From contig QANZ01028719.1 of the NCBI GenBank assembly GCA_003254925.1, positions 5,783 to 69,782 of the forward strand: 64,000 bases of DNA, in the 5' to 3' direction. Numbering within the stretch: position 1 is the stretch's first letter; every line of letters starts with the position of its first letter. Source of the stretch: Chamaecrista fasciculata (taxonomy: Eukaryota; Streptophyta; Magnoliopsida; Fabales; Fabaceae). Below the pieces are notes generated by a model that worked only from the letters and a program-made list of their open reading frames with translations, was not told where the DNA came from and did no database searches. The translations under genes were made by a program, and so were the position numbers. Positions 1 to 11,839 of the stretch are shown here, piece by piece.

Positions 1-130
1 TTTTTTTTTTTTTTTTCTGATTTTCTGGACTGACTCTACCCGATTGCACTAAACCGAACCGACCGAACTTGATATTTTTGGTCGGGTTTGATCGGGTTGA
101 TTGGGTTGGCCCGATTTTGCTCACCCCTAA
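1..130. mobile_element. Truncated terminus of a hAT-like non-autonomous element
   Basis: The window opens with a T run. It is followed by alternating GGGTT/CCCGA-type motifs ending near 130 in a CTCACCCCTA terminus. On the other strand this reads TAGGGGTGAGC, the usual end of plant hAT-type MITEs. The other end lies outside the window, so no target duplication can be checked. The assignment rests only on the terminal sequence. Confidence 0.4.
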
Positions 131-235
131 CAGATGCATCTTGGGAAAAAGAAAAAGAAAATATATTGCACGCGGAAGTAACCATATATAAAGATAAGGA
201 TGGTCCTTTTCCGGTGCTATTTTTTTTTTTTTGTG

Positions 236-410
236 GACAAAAAGTTTAGGTGAGGCCTCGAGACTCACCGAGGCCAGACATGCATCTATACTTTATGAGC
301 GCTTACAGAGATACTTACAGATCGTTTACTAATAAGGCCTTCACATCGGCAACAAAAATCGAATTCACAACCTGGTGAGTTATGAGTTGACTTATCACAA
401 ATTTGACAAA
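236..410 (-). mobile_element. Degenerate tRNA-derived SINE, copy A
   Basis: On the minus strand this stretch matches, with decay, the intact SINE at 50389-50595. It has the same order of an AGTCAACTCATAA-like 5' part, a B-box-like segment, a GTAAGTATCTCTGTAAGCGCTC-type body block and a CTAAACTTTTT tail. Many substitutions mark it as an old copy. No target duplication is visible. Confidence 0.55.
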
Positions 411-864
411 TATTTATTGACTTATCACAAATTTGACTTATCATTTATTTGCCTAGATCCAGCCTCGATATTCTTTTTTTTGAAAATCATGTCAATCAAA
501 ATTACTAATTACTCGGGCAAACAAAAAAAACTAATTACATATGCCATATTAAAAATAACACTTACCACAGACAAAGTGATACACATTTAGCTAGCTCTTT
601 TAATTGTATTATTTTACTATGAAAAAATTAGTTGTTTGATATAATTAATTTGAATCAGGCTAGGCATTTGACCGAAAAGAAAAAGTCAGGCTAGCCTATG
701 AAAATTAGAGAGCGAGGCAACATTTAACAGGACTCTAGTTTATTCGCACATTATATTTAAAATTTGGATCAAAATAGTTCCATTCGTAATAATTAAAGTA
801 GCTAATTTGTTATATTCATGATCGGACAATTTTGATTATGAACTTCAGGTCAATTTTATTTTTT
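411..864. other. AT-rich intergenic DNA with no recognised gene
   Basis: Both strands are AT-rich and hold only short random reading frames. I see no homology to a protein family and no clear repeat structure apart from a doubled TTGACTTATCACAAATTTGA segment at 388-440. Confidence 0.5.
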
Positions 865-1294
865 GGGTAAATTACACTTTGGTACCCTGTGGTTTGACCC
901 TATTTCACTTTGGTACCCTGTGGTTTGAAACTTGACACTTTGGTACCCTGTGGTATTCTCCATTAACACTTTGGTACCCTTTGGAGCTATTTTGTAATTT
1001 TAACCATAATAAATTTTACAAAAATTACATATTGACCCCAAAAAAATTTTAAATTTTTCATTTTAGTCCCTATATAATATGTATCCAGGGACCTATTTGT
1101 AATTTTTTGAAAATTTTTTGGGGTCAATATGTAATTTTTGCAAAATTTGTTATGGTTAAAATTACAAAATAGCTCCAAAGGGTACCAAAGTGTTAATGGA
1201 GAATACCACAGGGTACCAAAGTGTCAAGTTTCAAACCACAGGGTACCAAAGTGAAATAGGGTCAAACCACAGGGTACCAAAGTGTAATTTACCC
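865..1294. mobile_element. 430-bp palindromic (fold-back) element, copy 1
   Basis: The element starts GGGTAAATTACAC and ends GTGTAATTTACCC. Its arms of about 190 bases are near-perfect inverted repeats, each holding four spaced copies of CTTTGGTACCCT. A short asymmetric centre separates the arms. The same 430-bp element recurs at 9134-9563 with its centre in the opposite orientation. The length of the arms suggests a Mutator-like non-autonomous element. The bases on either side here (TTATTTTTT and TTTTTTTAA) do not form a convincing target duplication. Confidence 0.75.
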
Positions 1295-1800
1295 TTTTTT
1301 TAAAAAAAACAAAAAGAACTGGCATCATATAAATTCTACTAGTGTTTAGTACGTCCAGTAAAATTTGTATTAACTTTTACAAAAAAAAAAATTATTAACT
1401 ATTAATGTTTATACCTTTTTGTTTAACAAACTACATATATAATTGAGTGTGAGTCATCATTTTACATTATGATGAGAAAAAAAACATTTAAAGAGTTAGA
1501 GTACTATTATTTATTTAACACTTCAACTTAAATAAAATTCAATAGGAGACCTTCTGATCAAGGTAGTTAAGCCTCATGTGTTCAGCAAGCTTTAATTGTC
1601 ATAACCATGCAATACCTAATCTTGAAGTCCATTTTTTTTAGTACAACTAATCTTTAAGTCCTAAATCATAACATTAAATGTTAATCTCAACTTTCGTTTA
1701 GTCACTAGCCCAAATTTTATTAATTGTGCCGGGTTATACTATCAACTGTGATCTAAATTGACCTAGAAACAATATATATATATATATATATATATATTTA
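1295..1800. other. AT-rich intergenic DNA with a TA microsatellite
   Basis: No gene is visible. A (TA)n tract runs from about 1771 to 1796, immediately before the SINE remnant that follows. Confidence 0.5.
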
Positions 1801-1802
1801 CA

Positions 1803-1995
1803 GAAAAGTTTAAATGAGTTGAGCTCCGAGAGCTCATCAAGGACAGAACGTGCCTCTAGGCTCTTTAAGCGCTTACAGAAATACTTACTAATCGCCTGTC
1901 AACAAAACCCTCACATTAGTAGCGAGATTCAAACTCACGAAATTTTGAGTTATAAGTTGACTTCTTACCAACTTAGTCAACATTTATTGGCCGGA
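1803..1995 (-). mobile_element. Degenerate tRNA-derived SINE, copy B
   Basis: A second decayed copy of the SINE family seen intact at 50389-50595, on the minus strand. It shares the GCGCTTACAGAAATACTTAC block and the TTCAAACTC B-box complement. The ORF through it has no relation to a known protein. Confidence 0.55.
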
Positions 1996-2547
1996 TACAA
2001 TATATCAAGCATAAGAAAAGAATCAAAGAATTGTACGAGATTCTTTATATATTTTTTTGAGTTTTTTAAATTATAACATTTATTTTTATTATCTTTTATG
2101 ATTAGTGATAAATTTTTTTATCATAAAAAATGTTATATAAGCATAATCCTTGGACCTAAATCTATCCAGTACCTAGTCTAGCCCACCAATGACAAAGGAA
2201 AAAAAAAAAGAAAGAAGAAACTGAAAAATAGAACTGACCCAAAGATGGGAGGAAAAAAAAAAGAACTGACCCAAGGAAAAAAAAATAAAGACCGAAAATG
2301 GAAAAAGGAAAATAATAGAAAAATTCTCCTGAGAAAACCGACAAATTTGCAGTCATGAGGATTACCGATAGGGCATTACCGCCTAAAGTCCGGTTAGTGT
2401 GAAATGACGTCGGTGGAGAGAGGATGAGCTCCGATTCATCGGAAGCAAGAGAAAGAGTAAAGTTCCGATAATATCTGAGACTACTTCTTCATCGTTGCCC
2501 CGTGTTCTTCTGTCTCCTTCAAATTTACAATTAGTGAGCAGTGAACA

Positions 2548-5126
2548 ATGTTCGGATTCTGGTAACTCTTCATTAAGATTAAGATTCTTCTGAAAGTTCA
2601 ATTTTGTATATCGTTTCTTTATTCGTCAGAGTATGATGTAATTGCCTGCTATTTCATCGATTAAATTTTAGGTTCTTCTATAGTAACGAGATTGCTATGC
2701 GTTCTTATGATAGCTCTCTGTTATATGTTTATCTATGCAGTGGTTTTAATCTTATATATGGTGTCGATGTGGATTTTTTTTAATATAATTTAGACTTGAT
2801 GCACGTTGGCTGAATTAATTGATTCTCTGTTGTAATTCGTTTCACGGTATGTCTCTTTGCTACAAGTTAGCTATTGTACTATGATTCCTGAAACTTTGAT
2901 GTGTTAACATATTAGTTTTTCTTGTTTTCTGTAGGTGATTCTTGTATATATATTATATGGATGTTGAGAATGATATTGATGTTGCAGAAATTCTAACATG
3001 TTCTATGACAAAGAGAATTTCCCCTTATCATTAATACTCAAGCCATGGATTTCCTTTTCTTCGTTTCTCTCTCTCTTCTTTAAACTCTGGTTTCATATCC
3101 ATCTTGAGTTAGCATTGGCATCCACTATAGGTTTGACGTTGTTTACACACAGGAGATCAGAAGGGCAGAAAACTCAGCCACATCCACAGGATGGTTCTGC
3201 ACAGTCCTGGTATCCTCCATCTGTGGTAAGCTCACCAAGTGCTTCTAGGCCCGTAACTCCTATTGGCACTTCCTCAAGTTCACAAAGGCCTACAGAAAGA
3301 ATGCATTATCCTTCTCCTGTTTCGCCTGCCCAAGCTGCTGGAGTTGTTGCTGTTTTGAAGGACAAGAGGTAGAGCAAAATATGTCTAAGACGCCTTTCTC
3401 TGAGCAGTGCATCATCACTTGACTTATATTCTAAAATTTGAAACTCATACGATAATATAATCTTTTTATTACTTGAAAAATGTGCTTGTAAATTATTCAC
3501 AACTTTCGCAGCCATGACACTAGTTCAGTAAAACTTTCTCTTATGTAGTGGTGATCTTATTGCTTTCTTTCACCATTCGTAAATTGTCTAGCGCTGATGA
3601 TTTAAGGAAGCTTTTATCTGACAAGGATGCATACCAGCAGTTTTTACTATCACTTGATCAGGTCAAAATTCAAAACAACGTAAGTTTCACATTTTCACTC
3701 TTATTTAGAACTTAGAATTGTGTGCTTTCTTGCTGTACCTGCTATATTTGCAAGTACATTTTATTATATTATGTTAACTGCTTCTGCTCTTTGGAGCTTG
3801 TCGAAAAACTTAAAACTGGTAGTGGTATGGAGTTTTGAGAGATAAAGGATAGTGTTATTCTCTAAGATAGTTATCATTTATCCCGTTACATCTGTCTTGA
3901 CGTTAGGATATGAGTCCAAACCATGAGTTTTAGCACAACTGAAATAACTTGACCATGACAAAAGATAATTTTGTTTAACGGTGGCACCAAGGGTAGCTGG
4001 CACCTGACAGCTATCTGGCCGTGTCTAAATTATCCAACATAGAGGGTGGCTCTTCTAGATAATTGGTATTTACTGATGTGTGAACAAGGAATACTCAGTA
4101 CATTATTTGCCACGGCATATATGCTAAGACACTTTTTTTTTTACTTGCCTCTCTTTTTTGTTTTTTTGGGAGTTATCACTAAGTTACTGTTAGAAGTAAG
4201 GAGACTCATGGTTTGCTTGTGTATTTTATCAAAGGAGAAAATAGAGTGCACAGATATATTCAAAGTATCATCTCCTAGTATGTTAATTTGCAAAGTTGCC
4301 ACATGCTGTGAGTGTCAGCAATCAGCATTGACACTTTGGTACATTTATGAAAAATATTGGAGTCATGTTTGCTTACGTCACAAGTGACAACTATATATTA
4401 AGAGTTTTTATGCAGTGTCTTTGCTTCTGATGCTTATGTTAGAAGTTGTTTTTCCCCCTGTATGATATGATCAGCTGAAAAATGAACTTTGCAAGGAGAA
4501 TTCCCAACTTGCTGGTTAGTTTGTTTTTTTTTTCAATGTTCTGCTAGTAATTGAATGGCTGGCTTATTGGGTATTGGAAAGAATTTCAGACTCCTGTTCT
4601 TTAATGCAGAGGAAAATCTACAAAAGGAACCTCGAATCATGGAACTTAGGAATCAGGTAAAATTACCCTCAAACGATCTGAATGTCTTTTTTTTTAAAAA
4701 AAAAATTAGTTTTTTGCTAATTTGGAACTTTCTTCCCTTCCATGAGAGCAGTGTAGAATAATTCGGACAACTGAGTTAGCTGCTGCTCAAGAGAAACTAA
4801 ATGAGCTTGAGAAGCAGAAAGAAGAAGCGCTGAAGTTCAACTCCCCAGCATTCCTTCTACAAAGGGTTCAAGGTATGATCTGAAATGTTATCATACACAC
4901 TAAGACTATGGGTTGGATTCATATATGATTAAATTCATAAACTTAATTTGTAGAGGCTATGAGTAAGACAGAAGAGGAATCTGAAAATCTGCACCAGCAA
5001 CTCCTTGATAGAGAAATCGACTTTGTGGATTTTGTGCAGAAATACAAGAAGCTGCGTGCCACATACCACAGGAGAGCACTCGTACATCTTGCTGCTACAT
5101 CATCCACAATACGACTGCCATCGTAA
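2548..5126 (+). CDS. VPS37: Vacuolar protein sorting-associated protein 37 (ESCRT-I subunit)
   Basis: VPS37 is a subunit of ESCRT-I, which sorts ubiquitinated membrane cargo into multivesicular endosomes. Seven coding exons join in frame: 2548-2561, 3153-3368, 3592-3679, 4475-4514, 4610-4656, 4752-4872 and 4954-5126, giving 232 residues (Arabidopsis VPS37-1 is about 217). The first coding exon is only 14 bases; it encodes MFGF plus two bases of a Trp codon completed in exon 2, matching the MF-FW start of the family. A Ser/Pro-rich region of about 70 residues follows. The Mod(r)/VPS37 coiled-coil domain then shows LRKLLSDKDAYQQFLLSLDQ, EPRIMELRNQCRIIRTTELA and KYKKLRATYHRRALVHLAA. The start is fixed by the match to the family N-terminus and by phase. 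The gene converges on the minus-strand gene ending at 6031. Confidence 0.93.
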
Positions 5127-6030
5127 GTCATGTGATTTGTAATACTAAGACGGTAACCACTCTTGCTTGTTGAGGAAACTAGTAGATTTTGCGTTTTTCT
5201 TTTCGGCTCATGCTTGTCAAAAAGGTGACTGGTTTTATGCTTTTATCTATGGAACGTAAGCTTTATATACACGCATTTGCATTGCGAACCAGTTTTAAAA
5301 CTTGTCAGTACGTTGTCCATCTTGTGAAGAAACTCCTATTTCAGCTCTATGTCGGTGGTTAAGTGCTTGGCTCGCCGTTGGAGCAAGCTTTTTTGATCCA
5401 CTTCCCGGAAATTCCAGAAGAGGAAAGAAATGTGCTCTGGCTACGCAATATAAAGCTTGAATAGGATATTGTTTCTTGTTCGGAAGTTCCGTTAACAAAA
5501 TCTCAAATCATAACTTATACCAAAAAAAAAATCTCAAATCATAAAAACTGCCAAAACAAAATTGAAAAAGGTTTTGGCAGAATCGCACTGCTACTAGAGA
5601 GAAGTTCGCACGCAAACACAAAATCCAATCGTTTAGCAATTATTGAGAATTTAACCAAGAACTGCTATTAGTCTTCGGCAAAACTAACTATAAAGTAAAC
5701 AATGTAGTTGAATACAGACGCTGCATGTAATGTGTAACGTCTGAGCATTACAACAGAACGATTTCTATTACATACCCTTTCTTCCTATATATTTGTGTAA
5801 AAGAAAAAAGAAAAACGAATCCCCAGCTATTACGGGAGGATACCGTTAATACAGGCATACAGCCAACACAAGCAACATATTTGCGTCTTTTCACCCGACT
5901 AAAAGCATCATAGTTCCTAGAAAACTAATCTTTGCATAAATTAAGCTAATTGATAGTAACATGGCTGGAAAATCCAACATGAGTGGACAAAATCTGAATT
6001 CTACGAGAACCAATCATTCTTTAGGAGTCC
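5127..6030. other. Convergent intergenic region (3' ends of two genes)
   Basis: It lies between the stop of VPS37 and the stop of the minus-strand DUF1992 gene, so it should hold both 3' UTRs. I see no further gene and no repeat. Confidence 0.5.
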
Positions 6031-7572
6031 TTACTCTTCTTCTAAACGACCAAGCTCTTTCTCCCAATTAAGGCCGAACATTTGCCGACCAAAAGGTACT
6101 ATGAGATTATACCGAAAAACCTGCAGGAAGAAGTGTATTTATTAAACCATCGAAGATATCAAAAACAAAATTTAAAAGTCGACAGGAGAAGGCTTCAAGA
6201 ATCAAGCTCGAATCCTTTACAGAGCAAAATCACCACTCACCTTATTATTGATATCTCGTAATTGCACTTTCAAAATCTCTGAATTCTCAGCCCACTCATC
6301 TTCTTTGCATCTGTTTGTCCATGCTTTTTTCAAGGCTACCCTCCATTCAGATATATTACTTCTGATCTCTTTGTTAAGTTCAACCCACTCTGGTAAACAC
6401 CCATTTTTTGATAGGATTCTGTACAAGGTGTCTTCAGCTGGATCTGCATGGGGATTTGTGTCAAACTTAAGCGGCTTGCCTTTCCCTGGCAAGTTTTCAA
6501 ATTGGCCTTCTTCCATCGAATGCCATATTCTTTGCTCAACAACGTTGATGATGTCAGTTTCTGACCTGTCCAATGACCAAACATTAAACAGAAGGAAGAT
6601 AGGGATAAACTGATAAAGTAAACACAAAGCTGTCCATCTTACATTTGCTTCAACATTTCTTGCTCCATTAGTATAAGAAAATGTTCCCGGTACTTCTACT
6701 TCCCCTTCTTTTGTATCACTAATTAGTAATTACTACTCGATAAAAGTTTACAGAATTGCAGAAACAGAAGTACGAGATGGAGGAGCGCAGTTACTATGAC
6801 TCGACCAATTCATGGAATAAAATATGATCGAGTAGCAAAGCGTGACACAACATATTATCAAACGAATCACCATATGGAACACTAATTAACAATATAATCG
6901 ATTATAACGAGTGCAGTGGCAACTGGCGAGGACCACGAATTACATACAAGAAAATGCAAAAGCTTGTGGATCAGACGGAAACGTCAAGATGCTGGAGTGA
7001 GACAGTTTATGCTATCAATAGGAGTAACCACCACTGAAAATCATCAATCAGGCAAGGCAATCTACTTTCAAAATCATGATATAATTGGTGAGACCATTCA
7101 CCAATTAATAAGAAAGTAAAAATCCCTATCTCATTGGCTATACCAGGAAGTTGAAAGAGGAAGTGGACTAAAGAAAAATAATAATGAAAATCGAAATTCA
7201 CCTTGAAATTAGACGAAATTGAAACCAATCAACTTCGTCCCGTATCATCATAATTTCAATACTATGACAGTGCAATAATCCTAAATAGGTTTACCTGACA
7301 TTGTTGCGCTGGCCTCGAAGCTCAGGAGGCAGTTTTCGATCGTTGACAGCGTCAATAACCGCTGAAAGGCGATCCACCAGCTTCTTCTCCGGCTTCGGAG
7401 ATTTACCAGGCGATGACGACGGCGGCGAAGACGAGGAGGAGGAAGATGAAGAAGCGTATCTAGTACACGAAATGGTAGGGACCACCACCTTTAAAATCGG
7501 CGACGTATCTTCCACCGCCGGTCTCTGTAAAAGACACCGGAATCTCATTGATCTCCGAAGGCAGATCGCCAT
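6031..7572 (-). CDS. DUF1992 / DnaJC28 conserved-domain protein, probably mitochondrial
   Basis: Three exons on the minus strand, 7572-7295, 6565-6241 and 6120-6031, join in frame to give 230 residues. The N-terminus is Arg-rich (CLRRSMRFRCLLQRP) and followed by a Ser run, as in an organellar presequence; mitochondria are more likely than plastids. Residues about 92-200 carry the DUF1992 (DnaJ subfamily C member 28 conserved) domain: IINVVEQRIWHSMEEGQFENL, then LPGKGKPLKF and YRILSKNGCLPEWVELNKEI. The last exon (VFRYNLIVPFGRQMFGLNW) is typical of plant members. It is needed because exon 2 ends at a consensus AAG/GTGAGT donor; reading through that donor would give a short artificial tail. There is no J domain. 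The molecular role of the family is not settled. Confidence 0.9.
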
Positions 7573-7920
7573 GTCTGATCAGTTCGACGAGAGGTTGAAA
7601 ACCTTCCAGAGAAGAAAGCTTTTGCTCTGAATCTACTCCTTCCATAACAGTTTTGGTCTTGCTGGCTACATAACTGCCACGTCGACAATTATGTCCGCGT
7701 GGCCTTTTCGAACCCGAACATATGGCCTTTCTTCATTGAATGTTTCAGAGGCTAGTGGGTCAACTTTAACGACGTTATGTGGTAATTTTTTTTTTTCTCT
7801 TAAGTGCGTCCAAAGAAGTTTGGGCCTATTTTACATATCGGGCTTTCTGTAACTTCTCCGCTGTTTTGGAATAGGAAATACCGAAATATGTAAACATTAA
7901 TGTAAATTCTGACAAAATAT
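7573..7920. other. Upstream region of the DUF1992 gene
   Basis: About 350 bases hold the likely promoter and 5' UTR of the minus-strand gene. I recognise no specific element. Confidence 0.35.
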
Positions 7921-8100
7921 AGCGTAAATTATACTTTGGTACCCTGTGGTTTGATCCTATTTCACTTTGATACCCTGTGGTTTGAAACCTGACACTTTGG
8001 TACCCTGTGGTATTCTCCATTAACACTTTGGTACCCTTTGGAGTTATTTTGTAAAAATTACATATTGACCCCAAAAAATTACATTTAGATCTATATAAAA
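7921..8100. repeat. Single diverged arm of the 430-bp palindromic element
   Basis: The spaced CTTTGGTACCCTGTGGTTTGA units of the elements at 865-1294 and 9134-9563 recur here in one orientation, with several substitutions. The opposite arm is missing. This is a truncated, older relative. Confidence 0.65.
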
Positions 8101-8150
8101 GATATTTTTTTACAAATATATTATGATTATACAAAATAATTTAGAGTACA

Positions 8151-9036
8151 AGGGGTGATAAATATTGACCCAACCCATTAACTCAACCCAATCCAACTAT
8201 CATTTTAATCAACTATGACCCAACTATTTAAATAATGAGTCAAAATGGGTTAGGTCCAAAATTGACCCACTAAAATTTGGGTTGGGTTGGGTCAAACCCG
8301 TAGTTTACCCAACCCAATTTATATTGGTGTCAAAACTACTTAGTTTCATGGATGAGGTATATATAAATTTCACAAATTTTGGCAAAAATTATAAAATGGC
8401 CCCAAATAATTTCAAAATTTACAAAGAGTCCCTGAACCATAATATTTGAGGACTAAAATGAAAATTATAAAAAAAATTGGGGTCAAATTGTAATTTTTAA
8501 AAATATTGGAAAAATGGTAAAATTACAAATTAGTCATAAATCTGGAAAATGAATGCATTTTAACCCAACATAACCTTGCGTTCAATAGGAGGAAGATGAA
8601 CTTCACAAAGTTTTGCAAAAATTAAATAATGCCCTCAAATGTTTTCAAAATTTATAAAAATGTCCCTAGATCATGATAATTGAGGATTAAAATAAAAATT
8701 TCAAAAAATTTTGGGGTCAAAATATAATTTTATAAAAATATTAAGAAAGATGGAAATTACAGATTAGTCCAATATCTAGAGAAAGAATACAATTTAGTCC
8801 TAAATTTGAATAATTAAAAAATTATTCTCATTAATTAGTTTACAAATTAAATAATTAATCTTTAATTTTATTAAATAATATAAATATTTTAAAATGGTTT
8901 CTTGGGTTGAGTAGACCCTTGATTCCATGGGTCAACCTACTCATGACCCACTTAATAAATATAAATGGCTTAATGACCTATTTATGACCCAACCATTTAC
9001 AACACAACTCAACCCACCCATTATGCCACCCCTAAG
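8151..9036. mobile_element. hAT-like MITE, about 885 bp
   Basis: The left end reads GGGGTGATAAATATTGACCC and the right end is its imperfect inverted counterpart, ATGCCACCCCT. Both arms contain dispersed GACCCAACCC/GGGTTGGGTC motifs. The flanks GAGTACAA and AAGTACAA form an 8-bp target duplication with one mismatch, the size expected for hAT elements. The AT-rich interior codes for nothing. It sits between two copies of the palindromic element family. Confidence 0.55.
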
Positions 9037-9133
9037 TACAACTAATATAAAAATCGATGATTTGTTTTTAGTTATTTGGAGATTGGGAAATATAATAAAA
9101 AAATTATACTGCTCCTAACAATCTTTTTTTTAA

Positions 9134-9563
9134 GGGTAAATTACACTTTGGTACCCTGTGGTTTGACCCTATTTCACTTTGGTACCCTGTGGTTTGAAAC
9201 TTGACACTTTGGTACCCTGTGGTATTCTCCATTAACACTTTGGTACCCTTTGGAGCTATTTTGTAATTTTAACCATAACAAATTTTGCAAAAATTACATA
9301 TTGACCCCAAAAAATTTTCAAAAAATTACAAATAGGTCCCTGGATACATATTATATAGGGACTAAAATGAAAAATTTAAAATTTTTTTGGGGTCAATATG
9401 TAATTTTTGTAAAATTTATTATGGTTAAAATTACAAAATAGCTCCAAAGGGTACCAAAGTGTTAATGGAGAATACCACAGGGTACCAAAGTGTCAAGTTT
9501 CAAACCACATGGTACCAAAGTGAAATAGGGTCAAACCACAGGGTACCAAAGTGTAATTTACCC
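9134..9563. mobile_element. 430-bp palindromic (fold-back) element, copy 2
   Basis: Same length and ends as copy 1 (865-1294). The 63-codon frame crossing the centre on the plus strand (9250-9441) encodes exactly the peptide that copy 1 encodes on its minus strand, so the two centres are inverted relative to each other. Perfect 9-bp flanking repeats TTTTTTTAA (9125-9133 and 9564-9572) are what a Mutator-like insertion leaves, although their low complexity weakens the point. The near-identity of the copies implies recent movement or gene conversion. Confidence 0.75.
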
Positions 9564-9572
9564 TTTTTTTAA

Positions 9573-11188
9573 AGCTGCATATTATCAATTATGCTTGTAA
9601 ATTTTTTTAGAATATTATTATAAAGAATTGAACATGAGCTGATACTTATTTGCAATAAAAATGATAAATGTGGATAACTTAATAGTTGGGTGATTTTATT
9701 TTTTATTTTTATTTGCAATATATTTAGCAAATATTATTTTATATAGTATGATTTTATATGATTGATTACTCCTCATCCATGAAAGCAAATAAGGCAACAG
9801 AGATCAGCTAACTTTTCCCTCCTTAGCATTGACATAGGGTTTCATCAGAGCCTTTGGAGTTTCAATTTCAGGAAACTCATTCAATCAAAAGTTAACAATA
9901 AGAACCATATAGAAACTTGAATCAAGACCCCAAAAGAACAACATTAAAAGAGATACTCATACTAATTGCTTCTTTTATTTTTTGGGATACTTGATAAAGC
10001 TACTTCAAATCTTCATGATCCACCCTAGATAAAACATTTTATTTTTTCCCATTTCGCAAAATAGACTCAAGCTTAGGATCATTATCATTCAAGTTTTTAC
10101 TTAATGAGGAAATAAACTCCAAATAAATTATGGCGGTTAGAACTTATACCCCTCACCCCCAAAATCATAAATTAAAGAAGTCTTTAGTTGAAGAGGAAAT
10201 AACCTCCAAATATATGGCGACCAATGCTGGCAATTATAACTCATGAAGGCTAATAATTACGTCCCATCGCAGCTAATGATCAAGCAACACTTGTCACGGC
10301 CTACTTCTTCTTCTTACACTTGTCACTGTCTTCTTCTTCTTCTTTCTTCTTACACTTGTCACTATCTTCTTCTTCTTTTTATAGTTGTCACTATCTTCCT
10401 CTTTTTCTTTTTCTTACACTTGTTACTGTCTTCTTCTTCTTAGACCACCAACCCAAAACACACATGACTTTCGTTCGCCACCCAGACACACGATGGCTTC
10501 GTTCAGATATGTGCTCATCCCCCGAACACTGTCCTTCGTCGCCATATCTGTGCAGTCAATGTCGGCGACCGAACTAGCTATGGAGGTCACAAGATTTTGA
10601 GGGCCTTGTTGGTAATGTTTTAATCTTGAATTTCAAACTTGGGACACTTAAATGAAAACTTTGATCACTAATTACTAGTTATCCAAAAGAAACATAATTA
10701 GAAGAATCTGTGGCGAATATATATGTAGAGAGCCTAACAAAAACAATAAATTATAAAACAAAACAATATGATCGATTCCAAAATATAAACCCTAACTTCA
10801 TTTTCATTAATAAGTATAATTGGTCCCTTCTATATATACCAACTACCAAGCATATTTCCTTCAATAAACATATATCCAGTTGTCACAATGCCTTTATTAT
10901 TATCGATCTCATCATCATCAGCGTCCCATTATTCAATAATATTGCTATAGTGTACATTATATATGAAAGTTTGATCAATTAATTTGCTAGTTTAGTTCAC
11001 GTAAAGGCTCCGACTAATCAATTAGATATAGATTATATTTTACGTATACAATTGATGCCTAGAAGGGAAAATGGAGTACAAATTTTCCATCAATCAAATC
11101 ATAAGATAACATACATTACAACCCGTTAGATAAATAAATGGGAAGCAAGGAGAAGGGATAACTGAAAAAGATGGGAAACCCAGAGATA
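9573..11188. other. Intergenic DNA with a pyrimidine-rich tandem repeat
   Basis: No supportable gene. At about 10302-10442 four imperfect units of roughly 36 bases combine CTTCTTCTT with ACACTTGTCACT. Frames through this tract give Leu/Ser-rich peptides of no biological sense. A 35-codon frame starting ATGGCTTCG at 10491 is too short to support. Confidence 0.5.
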
Positions 11189-11839
11189 CTAATAGTGAGG
11201 TGGTTGGTCATCATATTCATAGGAATGAGAGGTGTCAGGTTTGTCACACATAGGAGTGGTATAATAAAAAGGGGAGAGCACAAATTTAATTAAATCGCGA
11301 TACATGGAAGTGGGGTTGATGAGTTTCACGCCAGTTTTGCCACCACCAAAGTCAGTAAGAATATTGCATGCATTGTCAGGGGATGACACTAGCCTCACAG
11401 AGCATAGCTTTGTATCCAACTTCTTCCCATTTATATACTCCTTTAAACTCAAGTAAAATTGCCCTGTTTCATCTGTTGTGTCGCTTCCATAGTACATAAC
11501 CCTTCTTCTCTCGTCAAAGCATGTCACTGATACCTTACTTCCTGCATTAATTAATTAATTCACCATGAACTTTTTTTAAGGATGGATTTCATATATATAT
11601 ATATATAATTACATATATACATGTATGTGTGTGTTTATAGTTGATTACGAGAAGCACGTACCTTGGATTGGTTTGGATCCCTGAACCCATTCATTCCAGC
11701 CTTTGGTGCAGTCTTGGCATAATACTTTTCCACTGACGTGAATGACTCCTTTTGATGCTTCATCTGAAGCTATGGCTATGTGATTGGTGCAACCCACTAA
11801 TATTGAGACTGCAATTACCAATGCTACTGTAAATCTCAT
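11189..11839 (-). CDS. Secreted Pollen Ole e 1 / extensin-family protein
   Basis: Two exons, 11839-11662 and 11541-11189, join in frame to give 176 residues. The N-terminus MRFTVALVIAVSILVGCTNH plus IAIA is a signal peptide, with likely cleavage near residue 24. The mature protein begins with the Ole e 1 signature: VSGKVLCQDCTKGWNEWVQG, then VTCFDERRRVMYYGSDTTDE, GQFYLSL, and later Cys residues (KLCSVRL, DNACNIL). Family members are small extracellular beta-rich proteins of the cell wall, pollen or other tissues. The C-terminus is Tyr/Asp/Pro-rich. There is no long Pro-rich domain, so it is not a classical AGP or extensin chimera. An upstream frame continues beyond this Met, but the signal peptide supports the start chosen. 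Confidence 0.87.

Noticed and set aside
2998..3372. Reading frame from 2998 as the start of VPS37
   Set aside because: The first 50 codons are intron sequence; the family N-terminus is supplied by the 14-base exon at 2548.
6217..6240. Stop at 6217 as the end of the DUF1992 protein
   Set aside because: A consensus GTGAGT donor precedes it, and a conserved third exon follows at 6120-6031.
10243..10600. Overlapping Leu/Ser-rich frames as a small secreted protein gene
   Set aside because: The sequence is a CTT/ACACTTGTC tandem repeat open in several frames at once, with no homology and no splice support.
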